This document shows positions 54,845 through 63,602 of a stretch of 64,000 bases of DNA, piece by piece. This DNA comes from Azolla caroliniana (lineage: Eukaryota > Polypodiophyta). The position numbers were made by a program, and so were the translations under genes. The notes beneath the pieces were generated by a model, which made no database searches, was not told the origin of the DNA, and worked only from the letters and a program-made list of their open reading frames with translations. The first letter of the stretch is position 1. Each line of letters opens with the position of its first letter. Location of the stretch: contig JBHGNT010000016.1 of the NCBI GenBank assembly GCA_043228905.1, forward strand, positions 1,364,001 through 1,428,000, in the 5' to 3' direction.

Positions 54845-55391
54845 TGTCGTGACTCTTGAGTAGGAAGCAGAGAGAGAGCGATGGCGATAGAGATAACGAT
54901 AATGATAGAGATGGCGAGAGCGGTAGAGATAGCGATAGTGATAGAAAGAGAGTGAAAGAGGGAGAGAGTGCGAGAGAGAGAAAAGTATAAGTGAGAGATA
55001 AGAAATGGGAATGCGATTATATTATGAGAAAGAAGATTACAAGGAGTAGGCTAAGGGCTAAAGACTGGTGTTGAACCGAATGAGTTGTGATGAGTGTATG
55101 GACTCTTATTTATAGACCCTTATGGAGTATTCTAGAATGTTCTAGAATATTTTAGATATTTATGAATAATAATAATAATAAATATAATCATGAGATATTC
55201 AAGAACATTCTAGAATAATCTAGAATGTTCTAAATATCTCATAATAACTAAACATATAATTATTATGATTACATCTCACATATGTTATTACAATGGTTAA
55301 AGTACAATATGTAAACCAAGAGGTTATGGGTTCGATTCCTGGTTCGCCAAGATGAATGTCATGATAAGTCAAGATGTATGTCTTTATGACA
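54845..55391 (-). repeat. Gypsy-2 3' LTR
   Basis: 547 bp; carries copies of the heat-shock elements (55130-55147 and 55198-55215), TATA box, 11-nt self-primer (55071-55081) and tRNA-like segment (55284-55352). The pol stop codon lies inside it at 55384-55386. Confidence 0.95.
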
Positions 55392-58300
55392 TTATCCCCC
55401 CTTTTCGATGACGAGTTGCACGAGTCGGAAGAAAAGAGTTCAGACTTGGTTTATGAGGATATTGGTTGTGAAATGCAACAACCATGTCGGAGGCATTGGC
55501 AAGATGTTCGGCAGGCTCCCATGTTCGATCATTAGGTGTATAGCCTAACCAATCAACCAAGTAGTATAGTTTGTTGCGAATGATCTTGGAGTCGAGGATA
55601 GCGGCAACCTCATATTCAGAGCCATTGGAAACGTCAATTGGAGGTGGGGGAGGTGTAACACGACCCGGAATAGAGCTCGTTGTGTAAGGCTCCAAAAGTG
55701 AAACATGGAAGACCGGGTGAAGACGCATATGAGGAGGAAGATCAAGACGAAATGTCACATCATTGATCTTACCACTTATGACATATGGGCCAAAACGTTG
55801 ATAATCCAATTTGTAGCAAGGTCGGGTCGTTTTAATGCTACCTTGTAAGAGCCATACACGATCGCCTACTTGAAATGTAGTCGATGAATCACGCCGATGA
55901 CGGTCAGCAATCTTCTTTTGAGTGTTTTGGGCTTCACATAAATGATGCAAAAGCATATCCTGAACTTCTTGGAGTTGAGTGAGCCGATCTTCAGCAGCTG
56001 GGTTTTTTGGGAGTTCAGGATGTTCAAGCATCGTCCAACGAGGATGGTACCCAATGTTTGCAAAAAATGGGGAATATCCAGTAGAAGAATGCTCGGAGTT
56101 GTTATAAGCAAATTCTGCCAAAGGTAGTAAATCCACCCAATCATCTTGTTGATAGTTGACAAAACAACGTAGATATTGCTCGACTGTTTGGTTGGTGCGC
56201 TCACTCTGCCCATTAGTCTCTGGATGGTAGCCGGAAGAGAGTTTACAAGAAGTATGTAAGAGTCTGAACATGTGCCGCCAAAATTTCGAGATGAATTGGG
56301 GACCCCGATCACTGATAATATCATCCGGAAGACCATGATGGCGAAACACCTCCCGCATGAGTAAATCAGCTGTCTCTTGACTAGTAATGGTCTTTGTGCA
56401 TGGAAGGAAATGTGCCATTTTCGTAAAACGATCGACAACCGTGAGAATCGAATCAAATCCCTTGGAAGGTGGAAGATCCGTAATAAAGTCCAAGGAAATA
56501 GATTTCCATGGGCTCTCCGGAATAGGCATTGGCTGTAATAAGCCATATGGATGATGTCGAGGCTTTTTTGATCGGCAACATGTATCACAGCTACGAACAT
56601 AATCCGTAACAAAATGGCGAAGCCGTGGCCACCAATATCGGCGAGAAATCAACTCAAAAGTCTTGTGGATGCCGAAGTGTCCCGCCATTGGTGTGTCATG
56701 ACATTGTTGCATGACTTTGAGTCGAGAAGGACCGTCAGGCACATACAAGAGAGTTTGTCGAAAAAGTAACCCATCATGCCAACTAAACTGGGTGTAGTCT
56801 AGACGAGGATTTTGAGTTTGGGAGCTAGATGCACGATTTGGGATAATATGGCTCAAAACCTCTTGGGCGAACGCATCAGTCACAATCTGCTCACGAATGG
56901 AATCAAGAAGCCTTGAATCTCCCGGTGTGTTGATGGTATGCATTGCCATTATTCGTAGACGATCAGGACCTAAGAGGATTTGCTTTTGGCTTTCAAATGC
57001 GGCCTCTCCAGGTTGAAGTTCCATATACGAACGTCTAGATAAAGCATCTGCTTTTCCTTGTTGCATCCCAGGGCGATATAGAATTACAAAATCGAAACGA
57101 GTTAAGAACTGCGCCCAACGAGCTTGTCGTCGATTCAAGACTCGAGCACTTTGAAAGTATGTTAGATTTTTATGATCATTGTAGACAATAATCTGCTGAG
57201 AAGAACCCTCCAGAAAATGACGCCATTGTTGAAAAGAATCCACAATGGCAAGAAGCTCTTTGTCGTGAATCTCATAGTTGATTTCTGTGGCTTCAAATTT
57301 TCGTGAGTGAAAAGCCACCGGGTGCAGTTCACCATCATCACCAATTTGGGATAGTACACTTCCGAGTGCGAAATCCGATGCATCAGCTTCAAGTATAAAG
57401 CGCCTCATTGGATCGACATGGATTAAGATTGGTGCGGATGTAAACGCTTGCTTTAAACCCTCAAATGCAGAGTTCGCATCTATACTCCATACAAATGATC
57501 GATTCTTGTGCGTTAGTTGAGTGAGGGGCAACACAATTTTTGAATAGTCTTTGATGAACTTGCGATAAAAGTTTGCGAACCCCAGAAAACATTGCACATC
57601 TCGCACGGACTGTGGTGTTTGCCAATCCAAAATTGTTTGAACCTTTGATGGATCCATAGAGATGCCATTTGAAGAGACTATGTACCCCAAAAACTCCACT
57701 TGACGTTGGTCGAAACTACACTTCTCCAATTTTGCATAGAGACCATACTCTCGTAGCCGTTGCAAAACTTGGCGAACATGTATATCATGTTCTTCTTGAG
57801 TTTTTGAGTAGATCAAGATATCATCCAGGTAAACAATGATGAAGATATCGAGGAAGTCTCGAAAAATATCATTCGCCATATGTTGGAAGACTGCTGGTGC
57901 ATTCGTGAGGCCAAAAGGCATCACTGTGTACTCAAAATGACCATAGCGAGTGCGGAACGCCGTCTTCCATTCATCCCCAGGACGAATTCGAACAAGGTTG
58001 TAGGCACCTCGAAGATCTAACTTCATGAAATACTTTGCTTCACTGAGGCGTTCTAGAAGGCTTGAGATCAATGGGAGAGCATATCGGTTTCTAACGGTCA
58101 CTTTATTCAAGCCTCGATAATCCACGACCATACGAAGCGTACCATCTTTCTTCTTAACGAAAAAGATGGGTGCACCAGCAGGAGATTTTGAATGTTGGAT
58201 AAAACCATTTGCCAAGTTCTCATTGATATATTCTCGAAGAACCTCTAACTCTGTGGGCGAAAGATTATAAATTGGTCCCCATGGAGGCTCTTTTCCTGGC

Positions 58301-59013
58301 TGCAAATCAATTGGGCAATCATATGGTCGATGCTCTGGTAGTCTATTAGCCTTCACCTTATCGAACACATCGGAGAATTCTATGTACTTCTTTGGTAGTT
58401 GGACCCCCAATTCTTGTGAGCTAGATGAGGGAGTTGCTAAAACCGCAAATACCATCATGTCTTCCTTTCTTCCATCCTCTCGTAATTGACGTATAGAGAT
58501 TGTTGAAATTGTGGGGGATCCTAGATCCTTAGTTGGAGCTTCAAGAGACTTGGATTGTACGGTGACCTCTTCAATAGTTCTTTTTCTCCAATCAATGGTT
58601 GGGTTATGTAACTCAAACCAAGGAAGACCAAGAACTAGAGAGTGCTCCGGACTACTAATGATGTTAAATGAGATGACACTAGCCAAATTACCTAGGACTA
58701 CACGAATTGGTTCAGACTCTTCGACTATATCTCCTGATGCTATAGGGTGACCATCGATGACTCCTACAGCTACTGGGTTTGGGAGTTTTTTCAAGATGAT
58801 GTTTTGAGTCAATGCAAACTCGCGATCCATGAAACAAGAATTGGCTCCGGAATCTAGGAGGGCAGAGGCTAGGGCGCGATGACCTGTAGATGTGCTAAGC
58901 TCGACTTGTGCAGAAAAAACTCTACTAACTTGATTTGATGAAATGGAACCACAACTAGGTACTGACTCTACATAACTAGGATGGTCCAACCAAATGGCTC
59001 CTATTTTGGCCGG
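55384..59013 (-). CDS. Gypsy-2 pol: protease, RT, RNase H, integrase, chromodomain
   Basis: Open in the -1 frame relative to gag. It has no ATG near its start; the frame reads through ...KIGAIWLDHPS (58989 onward, about 1201 codons). Protease LLDSGANSCFMD (about residue 45); RT with LDLRGAYN and VYLDDILIYS; RNase H EADASDFALGSVLSQ; integrase HHCC (H...H...CDTCCRSK) and D-D-E (LDFITDLPPS, ISDRGPQF, NGQSERTNQ); GPY module RFGPYVISGKINDVTFRLDL; chromodomain VAAILDSKIIRNKLYYLVDW and WEPAEHL. Chromodomains guide integration to chromatin marks. All catalytic residues I can check are intact. Translation would need the frameshift at 59022-59028. The last codons cross the polypurine tract into the LTR. 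Confidence 0.95.
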   Translation of the reverse strand, partial: PAKIGAIWLDHPSYVESVPSCGSISSNQVSRVFSAQVELSTSTGHRALASALLDSGANSCFMDREFALTQNIILKKLPNPVAVGVIDGHPIASGDIVEESEPIRVVLGNLASVISFNIISSPEHSLVLGLPWFELHNPTIDWRKRTIEEVTVQSKSLEAPTKDLGSPTISTISIRQLREDGRKEDMMVFAVLATPSSSSQELGVQLPKKYIEFSDVFDKVKANRLPEHRPYDCPIDLQPGKEPPWGPIYNLSPTELEVLREYINENLANGFIQHSKSPAGAPIFFVKKKDGTLRMVVDYRGLNKVTVRNRYALPLISSLLERLSEAKYFMKLDLRGAYNLVRIRPGDEWKTAFRTRYGHFEYTVMPFGLTNAPAVFQHMANDIFRDFLDIFIIVYLDDILIYSKTQEEHDIHVRQVLQRLREYGLYAKLEKCSFDQRQVEFLGYIVSSNGISMDPSKVQTILDWQTPQSVRDVQCFLGFANFYRKFIKDYSKIVLPLTQLTHKNRSFVWSIDANSAFEGLKQAFTSAPILIHVDPMRRFILEADASDFALGSVLSQIGDDGELHPVAFHSRKFEATEINYEIHDKELLAIVDSFQQWRHFLEGSSQQIIVYNDHKNLTYFQSARVLNRRQARWAQFLTRFDFVILYRPGMQQGKADALSRRSYMELQPGEAAFESQKQILLGPDRLRIMAMHTINTPGDSRLLDSIREQIVTDAFAQEVLSHIIPNRASSSQTQNPRLDYTQFSWHDGLLFRQTLLYVPDGPSRLKVMQQCHDTPMAGHFGIHKTFELISRRYWWPRLRHFVTDYVRSCDTCCRSKKPRHHPYGLLQPMPIPESPWKSISLDFITDLPPSKGFDSILTVVDRFTKMAHFLPCTKTITSQETADLLMREVFRHHGLPDDIISDRGPQFISKFWRHMFRLLHTSCKLSSGYHPETNGQSERTNQTVEQYLRCFVNYQQDDWVDLLPLAEFAYNNSEHSSTGYSPFFANIGYHPRWTMLEHPELPKNPAAEDRLTQLQEVQDMLLHHLCEAQNTQKKIADRHRRDSSTTFQVGDRVWLLQGSIKTTRPCYKLDYQRFGPYVISGKINDVTFRLDLPPHMRLHPVFHVSLLEPYTTSSIPGRVTPPPPPIDVSNGSEYEVAAILDSKIIRNKLYYLVDWLGYTPNDRTWEPAEHLANASDMVVAFHNQYPHKPSLNSFLPTRATRHRKGGIMS
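55392..55405 (-). other. Gypsy-2 polypurine tract
   Basis: AAAAGGGGGGATAA on the minus strand next to the LTR start TGTCATAAAG. Gypsy-1 has GGGGGGATAG at the same place. Confidence 0.82.
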
Positions 59014-59028
59014 ACTTATTCGTTTAAC
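58984..59028 (-). promoter_or_regulatory. -1 programmed frameshift signal, gag/pol
   Basis: Minus strand: heptamer GTTAAAC (59028-59022) in frame G-TTA-AAC with gag; 6-nt spacer GAATAA holding the gag stop; stem GTCCGGCCAAA (59015-59005) pairing with TTTGGTTGGAC (58994-58984) over 11 positions, two of them G.U; 10-nt loop. Pol is open in exactly the -1 frame from the heptamer. Heptamer, spacer and hairpin recur in gypsy-1 with compensatory changes. Confidence 0.85.
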
Positions 59029-60143
59029 ACATCCTCTAATTGGCTCAAGACATCAAATCTATTCTCATGGCATGGGCTAGTAGGCTTAGTACTTAAGTTA
59101 TTAGAAGTGATAGTAGAACTTGATGTAGGGTTGTCATGTGCACTTACTTGGTAAACTTGACGCCTGGGTTTATGTGGACAATTCATAGCTATATGTCCTG
59201 GACCACCACAGTAGAGGCATAGGCGATGCGCCCGACGTCGTTGTTTCTCAGCATCTGATAAGGGCCCTCGACGTTGTGTCGACTCTATTTCCATCGGAGT
59301 GGGACCATCCCTCGTAACGGGTCTAGAACCTTGTGGCGGTGTGGCGACTATAGAAGCGTATGTCTGTTCCGGTTGGCGGCGTAACATTTGTTGACGTTCA
59401 GAACGTCGCTCAAATAGGCGATTATCACATCGCACAGCTCGGCTAATAGCTTCAGTAAGAGACTTTGGATCTTCATGGAAAGTAAGAAGAAGATCTTTGA
59501 CATCGTTACGCAAACCCTGACGGAATTGATCCATTAAGGCTGCCTCATCCCAAGGGATGTCGCATGCCAAGAGACGGAAATCTGCGGCATAAGCTGAAGC
59601 GGGACGATCTCCTTGTCGGAGTCTTCGAATCTTGTTTATTGCAGTCCTAGTGCTATCCGTATCTCCAAAACTAGCTTGAAACTCCTTAACGAATGCCTCG
59701 AAATCCTCCAGTAATGGTGATTTCTTCTCAAGAAGTGGTGCAAACCATGCTAACGCTGTACCGCTTAGCAAGGTTCCTATTAATCCCACACGGGCGGCAT
59801 CAGTTGGATACCGATTGGGATGTAACTGAATCACCAAACGAACTTGATTCAGGAAACCTCGAAAGAGAGATCTGGTACCATCAAACTTGGCAGGGAGGCT
59901 AATCTTTGGTTCCCTTGGGGAGTTTTGAACCCCCGCCGCTTGTTCTCGTAATGTTAATATAGTAGCCTCAAGTTGATGAACCCGTTGTGATAACTCCTCA
60001 TATTGATGAGCTTTCTCAGTACTGACTTGTTGAAGATCCCCAAGTAGCCTTTGATTTTCTTGCTCTAATGCCACAAACTTAGTGGTGAGCATATCGAGCT
60101 CCGAAAGGACACGCATATACTCTTGCTTGCTGACCGACTCCAT
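59016..60143 (-). CDS. Gypsy-2 gag, sushi/Tf1-like
   Basis: 375 codons from MESVSKQEYMRVLSELDM. Residues 15-75 form a coiled coil (VALEQENQRLLGDLQQ...HQLEATILTLREQ). The capsid domain includes SLPAKFDGTRSLFRGFLNQV, LIGTLLSGTALAWFAPLLEK, FEAFVKEFQASFGD and IRRLRQGDRPASAYAADFRL. One CCHC knuckle CLYCGGPGHIAMNCP follows an Arg-rich linker. The FRGFLNQ...LLSGTALAW...LRQG...YA.DFR pattern is that of sushi-class gag (the class co-opted as PEG10-like genes in mammals) rather than the plant Retrotrans_gag patterns I know. It ends at TAA 59016-59018 beside the frameshift site. Confidence 0.92.
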   Translation of the reverse strand: MESVSKQEYMRVLSELDMLTTKFVALEQENQRLLGDLQQVSTEKAHQYEELSQRVHQLEATILTLREQAAGVQNSPREPKISLPAKFDGTRSLFRGFLNQVRLVIQLHPNRYPTDAARVGLIGTLLSGTALAWFAPLLEKKSPLLEDFEAFVKEFQASFGDTDSTRTAINKIRRLRQGDRPASAYAADFRLLACDIPWDEAALMDQFRQGLRNDVKDLLLTFHEDPKSLTEAISRAVRCDNRLFERRSERQQMLRRQPEQTYASIVATPPQGSRPVTRDGPTPMEIESTQRRGPLSDAEKQRRRAHRLCLYCGGPGHIAMNCPHKPRRQVYQVSAHDNPTSSSTITSNNLSTKPTSPCHENRFDVLSQLEDVLNE

Positions 60144-60215
60144 AACCGTGGGGGAAAAAGAAAGAAGGATAAAGAAGAAAGCTTGCTAGGGTTATTGGAG
60201 AAAGGGAAAAGAAAT

Positions 60216-60226
60216 ATTCGGTTCAA
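60216..60226 (-). other. Gypsy-2 primer binding site, self-complementary type
   Basis: TTGAACCGAAT on the minus strand, two bases inside the 5' LTR. It is the exact complement of the predicted first 11 transcript bases at 60465-60455. No TGG, the mark of a tRNA primer site, is found here. Confidence 0.75.
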
Positions 60227-60454
60227 ACTGTCGTGACTCTTGAGTAGGAAGCAGAGAGAGAGCGATGGCGATAGAGATAACGATAACGATAGAGATGGCG
60301 AGAGCGGTAGAGATAGCGATAGTGATAGAAAGAGAGTGAAAGAGGGAGAGAGTGCGAGAGAGAGAAAAGTATAAGTGAGAGATAAGAAATGGGAATGCGA
60401 TTATATTATGAGAAAGAAGATTACAAGGAGTAGGCTAAGGGCTAAAGACTGGTG

Positions 60455-60465
60455 TTGAACCGAAT
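60455..60465 (-). promoter_or_regulatory. Predicted transcript start and self-primer of gypsy-2
   Basis: ATTCGGTTCAA on the minus strand starts 33 bases downstream of the first T of TATAAATA (60498-60491). It matches the primer site over 11 bases. In gypsy-1 the equivalent AATTGGTTCAA pairs with TTGAACCAAAT over 9 bases, with the C/G-to-T/A change on both sides. Confidence 0.72.
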
Positions 60466-60490
60466 GAGTTGTGATGAGTGTATGGACTCT

Positions 60491-60498
60491 TATTTATA
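60491..60498 (-). promoter_or_regulatory. TATA box of gypsy-2 LTR
   Basis: TATAAATA on the minus strand. Same position relative to the self-primer as TATAAAAA in gypsy-1. Confidence 0.75.
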
Positions 60499-60513
60499 GA
60501 CCCTTATGGAGTA

Positions 60514-60531
60514 TTCTAGAATGTTCTAGAA
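60514..60531 (-). promoter_or_regulatory. Heat-shock element 1 in gypsy-2 LTR
   Basis: TTCTAGAATGTTCTAGAA: four alternating nGAAn/nTTCn units with perfect spacing, 16 bases upstream of the TATA box. Such arrays bind trimeric heat-shock factors. Confidence 0.8.
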
Positions 60532-60581
60532 TATTTTAGATATTTATGAATAATAATAATAATAAATATAATCATGAAATA

Positions 60582-60614
60582 TTCAAGAACATTCTAGAAT
60601 AATCTAGAATGTTC
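60582..60614 (-). promoter_or_regulatory. Heat-shock element 2 in gypsy-2 LTR
   Basis: TTCAAGAACATTCTAGAA (60582-60599) is a second perfect four-unit array, followed by GAATGTTC (60607-60614) as an additional pair of units. Confidence 0.8.
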
Positions 60615-60670
60615 TAAATATCTCGTAATAACTAAACATATAATTATTATGATTACATCTCACATATGTT

Positions 60671-60738
60671 ATTACAATGGTTAAAGTACAATATGTAAAC
60701 CAAGAGGTTATGGGTTCGATTCCTGGTTCGCCAAGATG
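60671..60738 (+). other. tRNA/SINE-like Pol III box pair inside the LTR, antisense
   Basis: ATGGTTAAAGTACAATATG resembles an A box and GGTTCGATTCC is a consensus B box, spaced as in tRNA-derived SINE heads. It runs opposite to the element's mRNA. The same block, diverged (GGTTCGAGTCT), is in the gypsy-1 LTR at 45024-45090. No complete cloverleaf could be drawn. Confidence 0.65.
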
Positions 60739-60775
60739 AATGTCATGATAAGCCAAGATGTATGTCTTTATGACA

Positions 60776-62405
60776 GTGTGAGCCAAGATTCATCATGTTG
60801 GATGTGTCGTTCACGCATGCACCTCTAACCCCCTAGCAACATATATCATGTGCAAGTTGCAACGCCCTACCAATGAGTCGTTTCCATGTGATCGAGATAA
60901 AATTTTGATGATGAATTCCAAATACAAAAGAGGAATTCACATCAAAGCTTGAGGTGCAATGGCACTTAATGTTGCACCTTCTGATTTTGAAAAACTCAAG
61001 CAAGTATATAATAATGTCGAGTGCTCAATGAATGTACCTCCCAACAATGGATGGTCTTCAACCTCAACTCTTACTATGGGACATAACCTTGCGTGAATCA
61101 CATTTTGAGGGCACCTTGTTTGAGTCCAAACCCACAACCCCTACCCATTAACATCCCTATAGTTGATCTACTTAAGGAAGTTATCATATCACCTATTGGA
61201 TATTGTCATAACCATAATAAAGAATTTATCAGACACTCTGACACATCCTAGTCCAATAGTTTTCACTTCATTATTGTTATGTACACATAACGTTGGTGAG
61301 GGTAGGTCACCAATATTTACATTAGTGAAGGGTATGTTCACTAATGTTAAAAAGGGGACTAATGATTGGATAGAAGGAATGATAAGTGCATGCACTATCA
61401 TGATTTGGACAACCGATGAATGGAGAGCCTTTTAGAAAGGCACATCTATTCAAGGGGCCTAGGAAAAGGTATAAATATGAGGCTTAGCTACCCTCATAAT
61501 CACATTACGTTGGAAGGCTGTTGTCTTAGACACCGGTGGTGCGGCCTAGGCTTTCGTCTCAACGATCGTGTTGATCTCTTCCAAGGTATTAGTCATCCCA
61601 ATATCCGGCTATATGGGATGTTAGTGGTAGGTTGGCTATGTCTAGATCATAGCTCAGGGGTGGTCGGGTGGAACGGGTTCTTCTATCCATTCTATTTTCT
61701 TTCTTTTACTTTAGTTTGGCCTATTGATTAGTAATAGACCCTTAACAATTATGAACTAACCTACTAGTGTAGTTAGTAAAAAGAATCCCATGTAAAGACT
61801 CGATGATTATTTGTGCTATCATTGCCATAGGCACATGCAAAGGAACCTTGATAACTTACCAAGTAAAGAAGGTGCAAGAAACAAGTCAATGGTGGCATCA
61901 AGGAAACTCACAATTAAACACCAAGGTTTTCTTTACATGGATTTCTAATCTAGTCATGGTCCTTGGGGTTCCATTATAATATGCCCACATGACTTTTGAT
62001 TGTTCCAAGTATGTCTTTTCCACCCTAGGAACCTTATTAACCATTTAAAAGATGTCACTTTTGTAACAAAGATCTCAGGAACTTATAAATACATGTAGAT
62101 TTTAGTAACCTATTTTCTAAGAAAATTGCTAGGTCATGCTCGTTGTTGGTCACATTGTGCATACAAAGCCACAAAACATAGTTAAATGTAACTCAATGAA
62201 AAAATCATTTCATAACAAATGGCAAAATGCCCAAAAATACTTGAAGGTTTTTTCGGAAAAAAATACTTGAAGGGCTAGGTTTAGTGAAAGATAAGGAAAA
62301 CCAAATGCAAAATTTGAAGGAGACTAAAGGAGAAACTTGTTGAAAGTTATTGTAACTTTTCTTTTATTGACTTCGGTATGCATTATAAGAACTTATATAT
62401 GAGCA
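60776..62405. other. Spacer right of gypsy-2 without recognised gene
   Basis: Begins with the right GTGTG duplication. A segment at 61480-61740 is GC-richer than its surroundings but shows no known protein. No poly(A) or LTR boundary found. Confidence 0.4.
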
Positions 62406-62410
62406 TAGTT

Positions 62411-62490
62411 CCTAATATTCGCGTACGTCCAATTTATTGGACGTACGTGAACGTTTGCAAACGTACGCGTATGATACGCGATATTCGTTT
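62411..62490. other. Palindrome cluster, probable hAT terminal region
   Basis: TACGTCCAATTTATTGGACGTA (a near-perfect inverted repeat), then CGTTTGCAAACG and GCGTATGATACGC in tandem. Dense short palindromes near one end are typical of hAT sub-terminal transposase-binding sites. No outer boundary or TSD partner can be seen because the other end is outside the window. Confidence 0.45.
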
Positions 62491-62584
62491 GCCAATTTTT
62501 TTTTAATTTTTTGGTTTTTTTTAAAAAAAAATTGGGGTTTTTTTTGGGTGTTTTTTTTGGGGGTTTTTTTCTGATGCGTTAACG

Positions 62585-62682
62585 TTGTGAGAGTCGAGAG
62601 TCGAGACTGAGGATCCGAGTGAGTCGTGAGTCGTGAGTCTGAGTCTGAGTCTGATTTTCTGAGAGTCTGAGTCTGAGAGTTA
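62585..62682. repeat. (GAGTCT)n-like simple repeat
   Basis: Irregular GAGTCGAGA, GAGTCGTGA and GAGTCTGA units, about 14 in all, in the likely 5' UTR of the transposase gene. Confidence 0.75.
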
Positions 62683-62855
62683 GAACTTAGAAGCAGAGGC
62701 ACACAGAGAGAGATTTGTCTGTCTAATTTGAGGAGGAGATAGGAGAACTAATTGCTGCAGCTGGAGCCTGGAAACTAATTACGTACTACTCTCTCAGCAG
62801 CGCAGCAGCAGCCACAGGTATGTACTCCCACCTTCCCATTCGTCTGCACTTACTG

Positions 62856-63025
62856 AGCAATATGCTGTGCAATTTCTCCGAAATTGAGCAATATGCTGTG
62901 CAATTTCTTCTTCATTTTACACAATCTAAGTGCAATTTCTCCGAAATTGTGCAATATGCTTTGCAATTTCTCCGAAACTAAGCAATATGCTGTGCAATTT
63001 CTTCTTCATTTTACACAATCTAAGT
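62856..63025. repeat. Tandem repeat with CAATTTCTCCGAAAT units
   Basis: AGCAATATGCTGTGCAATTT recurs at 62856, 62887, about 62950 and 62982, including a longer duplicated block that ends TTTACACAATCTAAGTG. Confidence 0.8.
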
Positions 63026-63602
63026 GGAGTCGTGGACTGAGGTGAAAAACAAAAAAATGCAAAGATGTGTATATATTGTTTGATCAAGTTGTTTTAAATT
63101 TACAAGTGTGTATATATTCTCTTAAAATGTGCAAGATGGCTCACTAAATTTTACAAACCATGAGGGAATGAAGTTTCCATTGTCTCAAAGCTATCTTCAT
63201 TGCTTTTAAAAAATCATGTCATCTTTATTTCAAAGAAAGATAAAATAATAAGGCATGCATACTTTGATGTGTACATCTTCCGCTTCGCCTTAAGCTTTGG
63301 CAAAAGATGTTTTTGTGTATGTACTATGGACAATTTGTTTGCAAATCTCCTTGGAAGGACATGTTTGCAATTATCATACCAAACAAATTTCACCTTGTTC
63401 AAATGTTTTAATATTTGCATTCTAAGGTGAGAGAATCATTCTAAACTTTGAGAAGGAAAAGCACTTCAAAAGGATTGTAGTTTTATTAAATCAATGTAAT
63501 TGTAGTTTTCTAATGTTTTTTTTTTATATTCATATCAATGTGATTGTAGATTTATTAACTCACTTACTAAATTGTTGATTTATAAATCAATGTGATTGTA
63601 GT

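Larger units (their letters stand above)
54845..60775 (-). mobile_element. Gypsy-2: intact self-priming-type chromovirus
   Basis: LTRs of 547 bp (54845-55391 and 60229-60775) begin TGTCGTGACTC and end TTTATGACA in plus reading, with GTGTG duplicated at 54840-54844 and 60776-60780. I count four substitutions between the LTRs. On the minus strand: LTR, non-tRNA primer site (60226-60216), gag (60143-59016), -1 frameshift signal, pol with protease, RT, RNase H, integrase and chromodomain (to 55384), polypurine tract, LTR. Both frames are fully open. Gag type, frameshift and self-complementary primer place it near the sushi/Tf1 group. Confidence 0.93.
60229..60775 (-). repeat. Gypsy-2 5' LTR (promoter LTR)
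   Basis: 547 bp. In element direction: tRNA-like antisense segment near the start, two four-unit heat-shock elements, TATAAATA, predicted start of R, GA-rich R/U5, then the primer site. Confidence 0.95.

Noticed and set aside
60671-60738. A genuine tRNA gene.
   Set aside because: A and B boxes are present but I cannot draw acceptor and anticodon stems, and the segment is part of every LTR copy.
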